Below the pieces are notes generated by a model. It saw nothing but the letters and a program-made list of their open reading frames with translations. It did no database searches and was not told where the DNA came from. This document shows, piece by piece, positions 1-5,944 of a DNA stretch of 16,324 nt. Numbering within the stretch: position 1 is the first letter of the stretch; the number at the start of each line of letters is the position of its first letter. Made by a program: the position numbers and the translations under genes. The stretch is from Bacteroidales bacterium. Its GTDB lineage: Bacteria; Bacteroidota; Bacteroidia; Bacteroidales; SM23-62. The stretch is from assembly GCA_016783865.1 (NCBI GenBank), contig JADHVS010000094.1, forward strand, positions 1 through 16,324. Direction: 5' to 3'.

Positions 1-87
1 GATAATCTTAGATGCCTGGATTGTTTCTCCGGAAACATACCTGCATAGGTAGATCCCATCTTCAACCATTGTTCCAGGTTCATTCCT
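1..87 (-). pseudogene. Rest of the GH5 T9SS sorting domain, after an in-frame TGA
   Basis: Translating the minus strand through the TGA at 88-90 in the same frame gives 29 more codons without a stop, reading RNEPGTMVEDGIYLCRYVSG and then ETIQASKII at the window edge. This is the expected second half of a type A T9SS domain (usual form: W/x-DGRNxxGxxVxSGIYxYRLxxG followed by a basic end). The TGA stands where the family normally has Gly (GGA), so one G-to-T substitution would explain it. The true end of the gene lies outside the window. Confidence 0.75.
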
Positions 88-1935
88 TCAATCCCCTGTT
101 ATAGTATGCAATCCGGCACTTGTAAAGCCATCAACTAAAGTCCTGATTTTTTTTCCTGATAAATCATACATGCTTATTTCAGCAGGACCAGGTTTTTGAA
201 CAAAATAACTTATAGTTGTACCCTCGCGGGAAGGATTTGGATACGATGTTATCTGTGTATCATATTTCATTAAAAGGTTGTTCTGTCCAACCGACGATAA
301 TATATCCACAATCCCGATATTATCGAACCAGAATTCAATACCGGTTAGACTATAATGTTCGGCAACAATCTCAAAGGTCTGGACCTTTGCCCAGTCAAAC
401 TTCCCGGCTGGATTATACCAGGTATCAATATCCCAGGAGCCCTGCTCGGTAAATGAGCTAAGCGGGATAAAGACCTCATGCCAGGCATTGTCGAAAGGAA
501 CAACAGAATTGGTTACGTTATAGTGCATACGCCACGGATGGTCGTCAGGATCATCTGTCTTTGTATCCAGGAACCGGATATGAAATGCGGCCGTGGCATC
601 GTTTCCCTTTATCCAGAAATGCATGCCGTAATCATTTTCCAGCAGCTTTGACAGGTCTTTGACCGGATTAAAAAGGAAGCCGATCCTGTTGTACTGGTCG
701 ACACCTGTCCAGTAAATACTGTATTCTCCGAAACGGGCATGTTCGTCGTAAAAACTGGTTTGCCCTGCTGACATCCAGGAGTCATCCCTTATCTTTTCCC
801 CGATATAATCCTTGTAGATGTAAAACCCGGTGCTGTCCGGTTTAACAATATTTTCCACCTGTTCCGGGGCTGTCAGTCCCATGGCTTCGACGAGCGGAAC
901 ATTCAGGTCAGATTCAAACTGATTGCCCCCGTCGAAAATTCCGAATCCCCCGGTATAATCCCACATGGTCCACATGATGTTCTTCTCTTCAAGGTACTTA
1001 ACGACCTCCTGGTACCAGTAAACCCTGTCATCGGGATCACTGTTTGGAATATACACTCCGAATTCACCGCAATATATGGGGACATTATGGGTTTCCTGGA
1101 ATGTGACAGCAATGTTAATGAGCGATTTTACCTTGGCCAGTGTTCCGTCGAACTGGTATCCGTTAAAGGAACTTTCAATCCAGGTGCCTTTCAGACTTTC
1201 GGGAAAAACGGGCATGCTGTCGGCATGATAGGGGAAAGGAACACCTGCCAGCGGCCCCATCGACGGGTCGGTCCAGCTTGCTCCCTGGTGTGTAAACAGG
1301 AACGGGTCATAGAAATGAAAGGTGTATATCAGGTTGGTATCTGAATAAACCGGCATGTACTTCAGGTTATTATAGCCGTTCCATCCTGCCGGTCCGACGA
1401 TAATGGTATGGGTTGAATCAATGGTGCGGATGGTATCGATCACCTCCTGCTGGATCTGTCCCCATAGGGCGTCGCCTATCCCATGGGGTTCATTCAGGAC
1501 CTCATAGTACAGGTTCTCGTACTGGTCCTTGTAATGCTGAGCCATCTGCGGCCAGACCTTCAAGAGGATATCTCCAATATTCGGATCAGTATCTTCAGAA
1601 GGATCGAATGTATGGTTATCCAGCAGCAGGTGGATCTCCTGTTCTTCAGCCCACTCCACCGCCTGGTCGAGAAAGGTCAGGAACAGCGGATTGAGGGTAT
1701 AGTCCGGTGCCCCGTCCGTCATAAAATGCAGGTTAATGGGCAGCCGGATCACATCGCATCCCAGGCTTTTGATGTCGATGAAATCCTGTTCGGTGAATTT
1801 CGAGAACTGGATCTGCTGTGCACTGCCCGTCTGGAACCAGTTTGTGAGGTTGACGCCACGGCTGAAGGGGGCCTGAGAAAAGGAGGACTGGCTCAATAGA
1901 ATGAGGACAGTTGAAATTATTATCATTCTTATCAT
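88..1935 (-). CDS. Secreted GH5-family glycoside hydrolase, T9SS sorting domain cut short
   Basis: Seen: 615 codons from an ATG at 1935 (a second in-frame ATG three codons on is also possible), then a hydrophobic signal peptide (about residues 4-21). The GH5 TIM barrel spans about 24-355, with NEP (acid/base Glu149), HFYDPF at 207 and CGEFGVY (nucleophile Glu291). Next comes a beta-rich domain (about 366-545) ending in WFDNIGI, resembling carbohydrate-binding jelly rolls. From about 562 a type A T9SS sorting domain begins (YPNPSREGTT, MYDLSGKKIRTL). Known: GH5 enzymes are retaining endo-acting hydrolases of beta-glucans or beta-mannans. Inferred: secreted polysaccharide hydrolase; the substrate cannot be fixed. 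Odd: the reading frame ends at TGA 88-90 inside the sorting domain, yet the same frame goes on encoding the rest of that domain to base 1. As it stands the product lacks a full sorting signal and might stay in the periplasm. Confidence 0.9.
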   Translation of the reverse strand: MIRMIIISTVLILLSQSSFSQAPFSRGVNLTNWFQTGSAQQIQFSKFTEQDFIDIKSLGCDVIRLPINLHFMTDGAPDYTLNPLFLTFLDQAVEWAEEQEIHLLLDNHTFDPSEDTDPNIGDILLKVWPQMAQHYKDQYENLYYEVLNEPHGIGDALWGQIQQEVIDTIRTIDSTHTIIVGPAGWNGYNNLKYMPVYSDTNLIYTFHFYDPFLFTHQGASWTDPSMGPLAGVPFPYHADSMPVFPESLKGTWIESSFNGYQFDGTLAKVKSLINIAVTFQETHNVPIYCGEFGVYIPNSDPDDRVYWYQEVVKYLEEKNIMWTMWDYTGGFGIFDGGNQFESDLNVPLVEAMGLTAPEQVENIVKPDSTGFYIYKDYIGEKIRDDSWMSAGQTSFYDEHARFGEYSIYWTGVDQYNRIGFLFNPVKDLSKLLENDYGMHFWIKGNDATAAFHIRFLDTKTDDPDDHPWRMHYNVTNSVVPFDNAWHEVFIPLSSFTEQGSWDIDTWYNPAGKFDWAKVQTFEIVAEHYSLTGIEFWFDNIGIVDILSSVGQNNLLMKYDTQITSYPNPSREGTTISYFVQKPGPAEISMYDLSGKKIRTLVDGFTSAGLHTITGD

Positions 1936-1993
1936 GGCGATATATCTTACTTGACGAAATTACAAAACTTGAGTCATGCAATTTAATGGTTAG

Positions 1994-2107
1994 GTAAATG
2001 GTTAGTAGCGGCATTTGTGGGTTTGTTTTTAGGAGTTTTGGGATACTTAAATAACGCCATCTAACTTGTTCATTTATAATTTATTCCGCTATTAACTATT
2101 TACAATG
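1994..2107 (-). repeat. 114-bp cassette-associated repeat, copy A
   Basis: It matches copy B at 2700-2813 over its whole length; the half from CTAAC (2061) to 2107 is identical at 43 of 47 positions without gaps. In gene direction it starts with GCCTAAC (2113-2107) and holds GTTAGAT at 2065-2059, fitting the attC core forms RYYYAAC and GTTRRRY. CTAACTTGT (2061-2069) can pair with ACAATGTTAG (2102-2111), leaving a single bulged T. A second, weaker inverted pair is GTTAG (2001-2005) with CTAAC (2061-2065). It lies 24 bp after the toxin stop codon. Confidence 0.8.
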
Positions 2108-2131
2108 TTAGGCCAAGTAGCAATAGTTACT

Positions 2132-2437
2132 TTATTCCTCGAATTTCATAGTGTTTTCAATTAATCTCGAAGTTCTGTGCACGGTAAGAATATCTATCCT
2201 GGATATGCTTATTATTTCATACACAATTCTGAAATTACCGACAATTAATTGCCGAATATCTTTATTTGATAATTCGGGAACTACTGAGCCAGCTTTTGGA
2301 TGACTTTCAAGAATTTCGGTCGAGAAAAATAAGTCTTCTACTGTTTTTTTCGCATAACGAATAGAATCATTGGCGATATAGTCACCAATTTCATTAATAT
2401 CTTCAAGTGCATTATCAGTCCAGATTACTTCAACCAT
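2132..2437 (-). CDS. RelE/ParE-family toxin of a type II toxin-antitoxin pair
   Basis: The 101-residue product has the layout of the RelE/ParE superfamily: an N-terminal strand (VEVIWTDNALEDI), two helices (about 14-44), then a strand-rich half with the typical IRQLIVGNFRIVYEI stretch (about 60-75) and ILTVHRTSRL near the end. Known: this fold either cleaves mRNA on the ribosome (RelE) or inhibits gyrase (ParE); the R..NFRIVY pattern plus VHR/TSR fits the ParE side, but sequence alone does not settle it. Its start overlaps the end of the preceding small gene by 13 bp, so the two are probably translated together. It is the last gene before repeat A, so it forms one cassette unit with its antitoxin. 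No lesion is visible. Confidence 0.88.
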   Translation of the reverse strand: MVEVIWTDNALEDINEIGDYIANDSIRYAKKTVEDLFFSTEILESHPKAGSVVPELSNKDIRQLIVGNFRIVYEIISISRIDILTVHRTSRLIENTMKFEE

Positions 2438-2607
2438 TTTTTCAGCTTTTCTTTTGCTTCTTCTTTCGAATTTATTTTTCCGCTGGATGAATCAAGCTGG
2501 CCCTTTTGCACTTTCTCGATAAAAATCAAATGTTCAATTACTTGATCTATTGAGACATTTTCAGGTAAGTTATCGAGTGAATTAATTATTTGTGTTTTTG
2601 TTATCAT
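2425..2607 (-). CDS. Small antitoxin partner of the RelE/ParE toxin
   Basis: This 60-residue protein is acidic and helical at the N-terminus (MITKTQIINSLDNLPENVSI, then DQVIEHLIFIEKVQKG) and ends in a Lys-rich tail (EEAKEKLKKWL). The pattern of LPENVSIDxVIExL..IEKVxKG followed by a short toxin-binding tail is that of small Bacteroidota antitoxins found directly upstream of RelE/ParE toxins. Its position and 13-bp overlap with the toxin are the strongest evidence. There is no clear ribbon-helix-helix or HTH motif, so DNA binding is not certain. A 14-bp perfect palindrome 15 bp before the start codon could be the pair's operator. Confidence 0.8.
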   Translation of the reverse strand: MITKTQIINSLDNLPENVSIDQVIEHLIFIEKVQKGQLDSSSGKINSKEEAKEKLKKWLK

Positions 2608-2622
2608 GCCTTTGTAAATAAA

Positions 2623-2636
2623 ATTTTAGCTAAAAT
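2623..2636. promoter_or_regulatory. Palindrome before the antitoxin gene, possible operator
   Basis: ATTTTAGCTAAAAT is a perfect 14-bp palindrome ending 15 bp upstream of the antitoxin ATG (2605-2607). Toxin-antitoxin operons are usually repressed by their own antitoxin or complex at such sites. Two further dyads lie upstream: CAGCTTTAGCTG (2669-2680, partly sharing the TTTAGCT core) and CTGAACGGTTCAG (2688-2700), which touches the repeat boundary. Confidence 0.4.
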
Positions 2637-2699
2637 AAACATTTTTAAGAATAGAGCCGATTTGAGGGCAGCTTTAGCTGAATGTGCCTGAACGGTTCA

Positions 2700-2813
2700 G
2701 TAAATGGTTAGTGGCGCATTTGTGTGATTTATTTTTGTGAGTTTGGGGATACTAAATAGGCGCCGTCTAACTTGCTCTTTTTTAATTTATTCCGCCATTA
2801 ACTATTTACAATG
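2700..2813 (-). repeat. 114-bp cassette-associated repeat, copy B
   Basis: Same length as copy A. It starts 13 bp after the CPBP stop codon. GTTAG-T-GGCGC (2707-2717) pairs with GCGCC-GT-CTAAC (2760-2771), giving two 5-bp stems around an asymmetric loop. The inner CTAACTTG / CAATG arms of copy A are kept, but after the G at 2813 the sequence is TGTGC rather than TTAGGC, so homology to copy A ends exactly at the base next to which integron recombination would cut. Confidence 0.8.
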
Positions 2814-2826
2814 TGTGCTGTGTTTA

Positions 2827-3550
2827 TTAAATCAATCCAAAACAAATAGCTATGAAACTTGGTCCGTTTAATCCTCCATGCATTATCACGCCAATCCATG
2901 AATTTTTTTTCTTCTGAACAACATAGGATTGAATATAAATCAAGGGGATTAACGTAATAAGTAATTGCCATCCAAAAGTAATATGAAATAATCCCCAACC
3001 TGTTCCGTGAATTATCCAAGCATATTTTCCAAATGCTATTTCTTGTCTTGGTAACATAGCACCTCTCCATAGGAATTCTTCTCCAAGGATATTTAAAATC
3101 CAATATGGTAGCCATATCAATAGTAACCAATATCGCCCTTTTGACAAAGGTTCGAATGACATAAACACTGGTGAATGGTTAAATTCGCCAATAATTAACT
3201 GTAGTCCTTTCATTACTATTCCACTGATAATACCTACCAGAATTAGTCCTATGATAGACCAAATCAAATCACTTTTTGATATCCTGCGAAATCTCAGCCG
3301 GTCTATCCAAGTGCTTTTTGAAATATTAAATCCCTCAGCCTGTAATATTAAAATTCCAGTTATAATCAATGACATAAATATTCCTAGCACAGCCACAATA
3401 AACCAAAATAAAATTGTTTCTTGTCCAGTAATTCTGCTTAGATAAGGAATTAAGCTACTTTGTTAAGCAATACATTAAGATTGCTGCTGGTATATAAATT
3501 GCAAATGATCTAAAAAATCCAAGTTTTTTAATTTCTGCTTTTGTATCCAT
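2827..3550 (-). pseudogene. CPBP-family intramembrane protease, frameshifted near its start
   Basis: Most of the gene is one frame (3396-2827 from a GTG; open back to 3462): hydrophobic segments, then EEFLWR (EExxxR motif 1), a GWGLFH segment (motif 2 region) and HGGLN (HxxxN motif 3), the metal-binding signature of the CPBP/Abi/CAAX-type proteases. The missing N-terminus lies in another frame: ATG at 3550-3548 opens MDTKAEIKKLGFFRSF and reads AIYIPAAILMYCLTK before a stop. The downstream frame resumes LIPYLSRITGQE. Joining the two needs removal of about four bases (TAGC) near 3455-3460, so this looks like a small insertion. Known: CPBP proteins act in prenyl-protein processing, stress or self-immunity. 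Only 8 bp separate its ATG from the recombinase stop. An internal GTG start could still give a shortened 189-residue product. Confidence 0.75.
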
Positions 3551-3558
3551 ATTTTTTT

Positions 3559-4500
3559 CTATGTACAATAAAGTTTTGTTTGAAGAGTATTAAACATAGC
3601 ACACAATTGTGTATGTGCACCCAAATCTTGTTGTGCGAAATCATCCATTGGATTTCGGATGTTGCCGAGCTTGTGGCTGGCTACATGGGTGTAAATCTGA
3701 GTTGTTTTGGGACTGCCATGACCGAGTATCTCCTGTATGTACCGCAAATTGATGCCCTGCTCCAGTAAATGCGTGGCTAAACTGTGCCTTAAACTGTGGG
3801 GTGTGACATGCTTCCGGATCCAGGCCCGCTTAACTGCCGCCTTAAAAATCTTTTCTATACTGGTTGCACTTTACTGACCGCCGTTCTGTCCCTCAAATAA
3901 CCATTCCCCGGGTTTGTTAATCTTGTTATATTCCCTCAGTAACCCGACCAACGCGTCGGAAAGAAGAGTATACCTGTCTTTCTTTCCCTTTACTGACCTG
4001 ATCTTAATAAGCTTCCTGCCGGTATCTATGTCCTCCGGTTTTAATTGCATTAATTCGCCCGCCTGAGACCGGCGGAGTAAATCGTGGCAAGGATGCATTT
4101 GTGCTTTAAATTATCTGTCCTGTCTGTCAGGCACTGCACTTCCTCCTTACTCAATATGGTGGGCACTTTCTTTTCCTTCCTCGGCCGCTCTACATGATAA
4201 TATTGCCTGATCCTTCCCAAAACTTTCTCATAATAAAACTTTATGGCATTGATCCGCTGGTTTTGCTGACTCGGTGATATATCTACTGTGTCGGTCAATT
4301 CAAGTATGTAGGAATTGATCTGCTCTGTTGTAATCTCCCGCAAATCATACCCACCGGAAATATTCCTGGAATTGTACGAAATAGGCCGTGTATGCCTTGA
4401 TCGTACTATTACTGTACCTCTTTTGCTTAAGCAATTTAAGGTAACCATCCGGCAGATCAGGTTCTTCAAATTTGCAGAAATTTCCATCCGGGATAATGGT
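3559..4500 (-). pseudogene. XerC/D-type tyrosine recombinase, multiply broken
   Basis: Reassembled over three frames it is a near-complete Bacteroidota tyrosine recombinase. The N-terminal SAM-like domain reads LPDGYLKLLKQKRYSNSTIK and continues AYTAYFVQFQEYFR; the next frame reads DLREITTEQINSYILEL through RPRKEKKVPTILSKEEV to IYSAGLRR; the last reads [48 protein letters not shown]. Catalytic residues remain visible: Arg in GLRR, Lys in the VKGKKDRYTL hairpin, HxLRH, LGH and Tyr in IYTHV. Lesions: an extra base near 4345 (FRW/GYDL), one base missing near 4065 (LRR/GEL), and TAA at 3871-3873 where the family has Tyr (GGQ-Y-SATSI). Upstream similarity fades near 4455-4500. Known role: site-specific strand exchange. 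No IntI-type insertion is present. It should be inactive. Confidence 0.85.
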
Positions 4501-4742
4501 AAAGGAACACCTGGGTGAGCATGATTACGGAGTTGAGCAATTGGCAGGTGATATCCGTTTCAGCAGGTCACAATTGTACAGAAAAATACAATCCCTTACC
4601 CGGTAATGTGCCCAGGGATTTTATACGGAACATCCGTCTGAAACAGGCCGCCAGGATTTTTCAGACGGGACATACGAATATAACAGAAGTGCTCTATTCA
4701 GTCGGTTTCAATACCCCTTCACATTTTACATACCAGGAATAA
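4496..4742 (+). pseudogene. AraC-type helix-turn-helix remnant, frameshifted
   Basis: From ATG 4496 one frame reads VKEHLGEHDYGVEQLAGDIR and FSRSQLYRKIQSLT; from 4602 another reads GNVPRDFIRNIRLKQAARIF and then TGHTNITEVLYSVGFNTPSHFT. Together these are the two HTH motifs of an AraC C-terminal domain of the kind that ends hybrid two-component regulators. One extra C in the run at 4599-4601 breaks the frame (ACC CGG TAA instead of ACC GGT AAT). The family's usual end after PS(H/Y)F(S/T) is missing, replaced by YQE and a stop. No sensor or receiver domain precedes it; the sequence runs straight into the recombinase pseudogene. This is a fragment of a lost regulator. Confidence 0.75.
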
Positions 4743-5012
4743 TCATTCAATCATCACCTGATACCTGCATTTCATAAGGATACTTTGCAATATGAAATGC
4801 CTTTAGCCAGTTCTGTCACCATTCCACCTCAACCGGAAGCAATCCCGGCGGACTGGCTGGCAGAAGTGGATGCAGATCATGCAACGGACATGCAGGAAAA
4901 CAGGGTTATAACATTCACTGTAACGGCAGGGGACGGAACCACACAAAAAGTTTATACCGTGACCTTCAGGTATATTTCTTCGGATGCCTCACTGAGTGCC
5001 CTTTCTGCGGCT
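4743..5012 (+). pseudogene. Fragment of a cadherin-like beta-sandwich surface protein
   Basis: An open frame without a credible start (TAA at 4740-4742) reads LIPAFHKDTLQYEMPL and continues to VITFTVTAGDGTTQKVYTVT and SSDASLSAL. LxPxFxxxTxxY, then a VTAxDGTTxKxYTV strand pair and a new SDAxLSxL start, is the repeat pattern of bacterial cadherin-like beta-sandwich domains (PF12733-like) of large secreted proteins. One whole repeat and the first strand of the next are present; homology stops where the nucleotidyltransferase gene begins. No promoter or signal peptide. It is a relic, not a functional gene. Confidence 0.6.
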
Positions 5013-5318
5013 TTATTCAGTTATTTCAATTCCATTCCTCTGGATCTCATCTAAAAAGCCTCCACGGTCATTTCCTTTTTCAATGAGTACAGGTTCAATT
5101 CTGTCATCTATCTGACGCCTTAATTTCCAGATTAATGGGGTTACGGAGAAATAATCTCTATCTAAGCTATTAACAATAATGGCAACATCCAGATCACTAT
5201 CTTCACGCTGCGTGCCTCTTGCATAAGAACCAAAAAGGTATACCTTGTCCAGGTCAAAATGTTCCTTAAGCAGCAACCTGTATCTACGTATTTTTTCTAT
5301 AGCTTCAGCTTTATCCAT
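5013..5318 (-). CDS. MNT-type minimal nucleotidyltransferase, antitoxin of a HEPN/MNT pair
   Basis: The 101-residue product is a stand-alone nucleotidyltransferase: a helix (residues 2-20), DKVYLFGSYARG (GSYARG at 30-35) and SDLDVAI (Asp42, Asp44), the GS...DxD core that binds Mg-ATP, then a C-terminal strand-helix part (RRQIDDRIEPVLIEKG). Known: in HEPN/MNT (type VII) systems the MNT protein neutralises the HEPN RNase, in studied cases by adding AMP to a tyrosine. It starts inside the end of the HEPN gene (22-bp overlap), so the two are translationally coupled. All core catalytic residues are present. Its stop codon sits at the junction with the beta-sandwich fragment, marking the edge of this module. 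Confidence 0.88.
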   Translation of the reverse strand: MDKAEAIEKIRRYRLLLKEHFDLDKVYLFGSYARGTQREDSDLDVAIIVNSLDRDYFSVTPLIWKLRRQIDDRIEPVLIEKGNDRGGFLDEIQRNGIEITE

Positions 5319-5683
5319 CTCTGTAATTCTTTGGATTTATACAATAACTCCTGACATTTTTCTTCTGTCAGGCTTTCAAGCAACCTGTCCTTGTCCAAAG
5401 GATATCGGGTTTCAATATTAAGAGGTTCCAGCTGATCAATATACTCTCTCTGTGATTTGTCAAATTCGTTGTAGAAATCACCTTTTTTAGCAATAAAAGA
5501 TAAGCTATGTGAGTAAGGGGGAGTCTCATTCTTAAGGCGAATAAAATATGCTTTAAATATTTTCTCAATGGTTTGGTGACACATAAATCCAACATAAAGA
5601 AACTTCCCACTTGCTAACAAAACCTCAGCTGTTTCGATATCATAATCTGATAGTTCAACCCAATATGTTATTTTATCATTCAT
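5297..5683 (-). CDS. HEPN-domain protein, probable toxin of the HEPN/MNT pair
   Basis: The 128-residue, almost all-helical protein shows the HEPN pattern: YWVELSDYDIETAEVLLASG, then YVGFMCHQTIEKIFKAYF, a PPYSHSL turn (His59) and two further helices. Known: HEPN proteins are often metal-independent RNases with an RxxxxH-type motif and are paired with an MNT partner. Here the nearest Arg (Arg49) is nine residues before His59, so the canonical spacing is not obvious; it belongs with the group that carries PPxxH(D/S)L. RNase activity is therefore less sure than family membership. It is first in a two-gene operon with the nucleotidyltransferase. Confidence 0.82.
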   Translation of the reverse strand: MNDKITYWVELSDYDIETAEVLLASGKFLYVGFMCHQTIEKIFKAYFIRLKNETPPYSHSLSFIAKKGDFYNEFDKSQREYIDQLEPLNIETRYPLDKDRLLESLTEEKCQELLYKSKELQRWIKLKL

Positions 5684-5867
5684 TATCCGGGTTTACATAT
5701 TCAAAAATATGAAAAATACTGTTATTAAAAGGTATACATTATTAACCTATTGTGATAATAACAAACCGAAATGAGACAATACTGTCCGAATTAAGGACCT
5801 TCATCTAACGTATCAATAATTGAAAAGCTTAAACCTGCAACCTTAACACGGAACCTGGAAATAAATT

Positions 5868-5923
5868 GGGCTGAAGCCCGGTTTGTTTTGAATTATCCTA
5901 AATCCGTCGGTTAAAACCGACGG
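5868..5923. repeat. REP-like palindrome pair
   Basis: Two hairpins lie close together: GGGCT-GA-AGCCC (5868-5879) and a 20-bp palindrome at 5904-5923 with 9-bp arms (CCGTCGGTT / AACCGACGG) and a 2-base centre. GGGCTGAAGCCC-type and CCGTCGG-type hairpins are common as dispersed intergenic repeats in Bacteroidota and other bacteria. They lie 22 bp past the DoxX-fusion stop, so they may also protect or end that transcript, though no T-run follows. No RAYT transposase is in the window. The rest of 5684-5867 shows nothing else I can support. Confidence 0.6.
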
Positions 5924-5944
5924 TAATTAATACCCGGAGTTATC

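Larger units (their letters stand above)
1984..4500 (-). mobile_element. Integron-like / Xer cassette island, degraded
   Basis: In minus-strand order: recombinase pseudogene (4500-3559), CPBP protease gene (3550-2827), 114-bp repeat (2813-2700), toxin-antitoxin pair (2607-2132), second 114-bp repeat (2107-1994). Each cargo gene is followed within 13 to 24 bp by a copy of the same repeat and all cargo faces one way, which is the cassette plan of integrons (gene plus recombination site). The recombinase, however, is of the XerC/D type and lacks the extra IntI segment, so this is not a classical integron. The left limit is set by the repeat copy and a partial GTTAGG duplication at 1989; the right limit is where recombinase similarity stops and AraC-like sequence starts. 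Mobility is inferred and the recombinase is now broken. Confidence 0.5.

Noticed and set aside
88..90. TGA as selenocysteine or a recoded tryptophan
   Set aside because: The family position is Gly; other genes in the window use TGG for Trp and at least one (the nitrilase gene) ends in TGA; TAA also occurs as an in-frame break, so recoding does not explain the pattern.
1483..1899. A 138-codon open frame on the plus strand
   Set aside because: It lies wholly within the GH5 gene on the other strand and its translation has no domain or signal pattern.
3559..4500. A true integron integrase (IntI)
   Set aside because: The stretch between the KKDRYTL hairpin and HxLRH has no extra IntI-type segment; the protein matches ordinary Bacteroidota XerC/D-like recombinases.
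4315..4518. Histidine-kinase ATPase piece on the plus strand (EISIRDNGKGTPG)
   Set aside because: It resembles the DxGxG motif, but the opposite strand is clearly the recombinase N-terminal domain and nothing else of a kinase surrounds it; I treat it as chance.
5904..5923. Rho-independent terminator for the DoxX fusion
   Set aside because: The hairpin is strong but no T-run follows on the minus strand; it is better described as a REP-like element.
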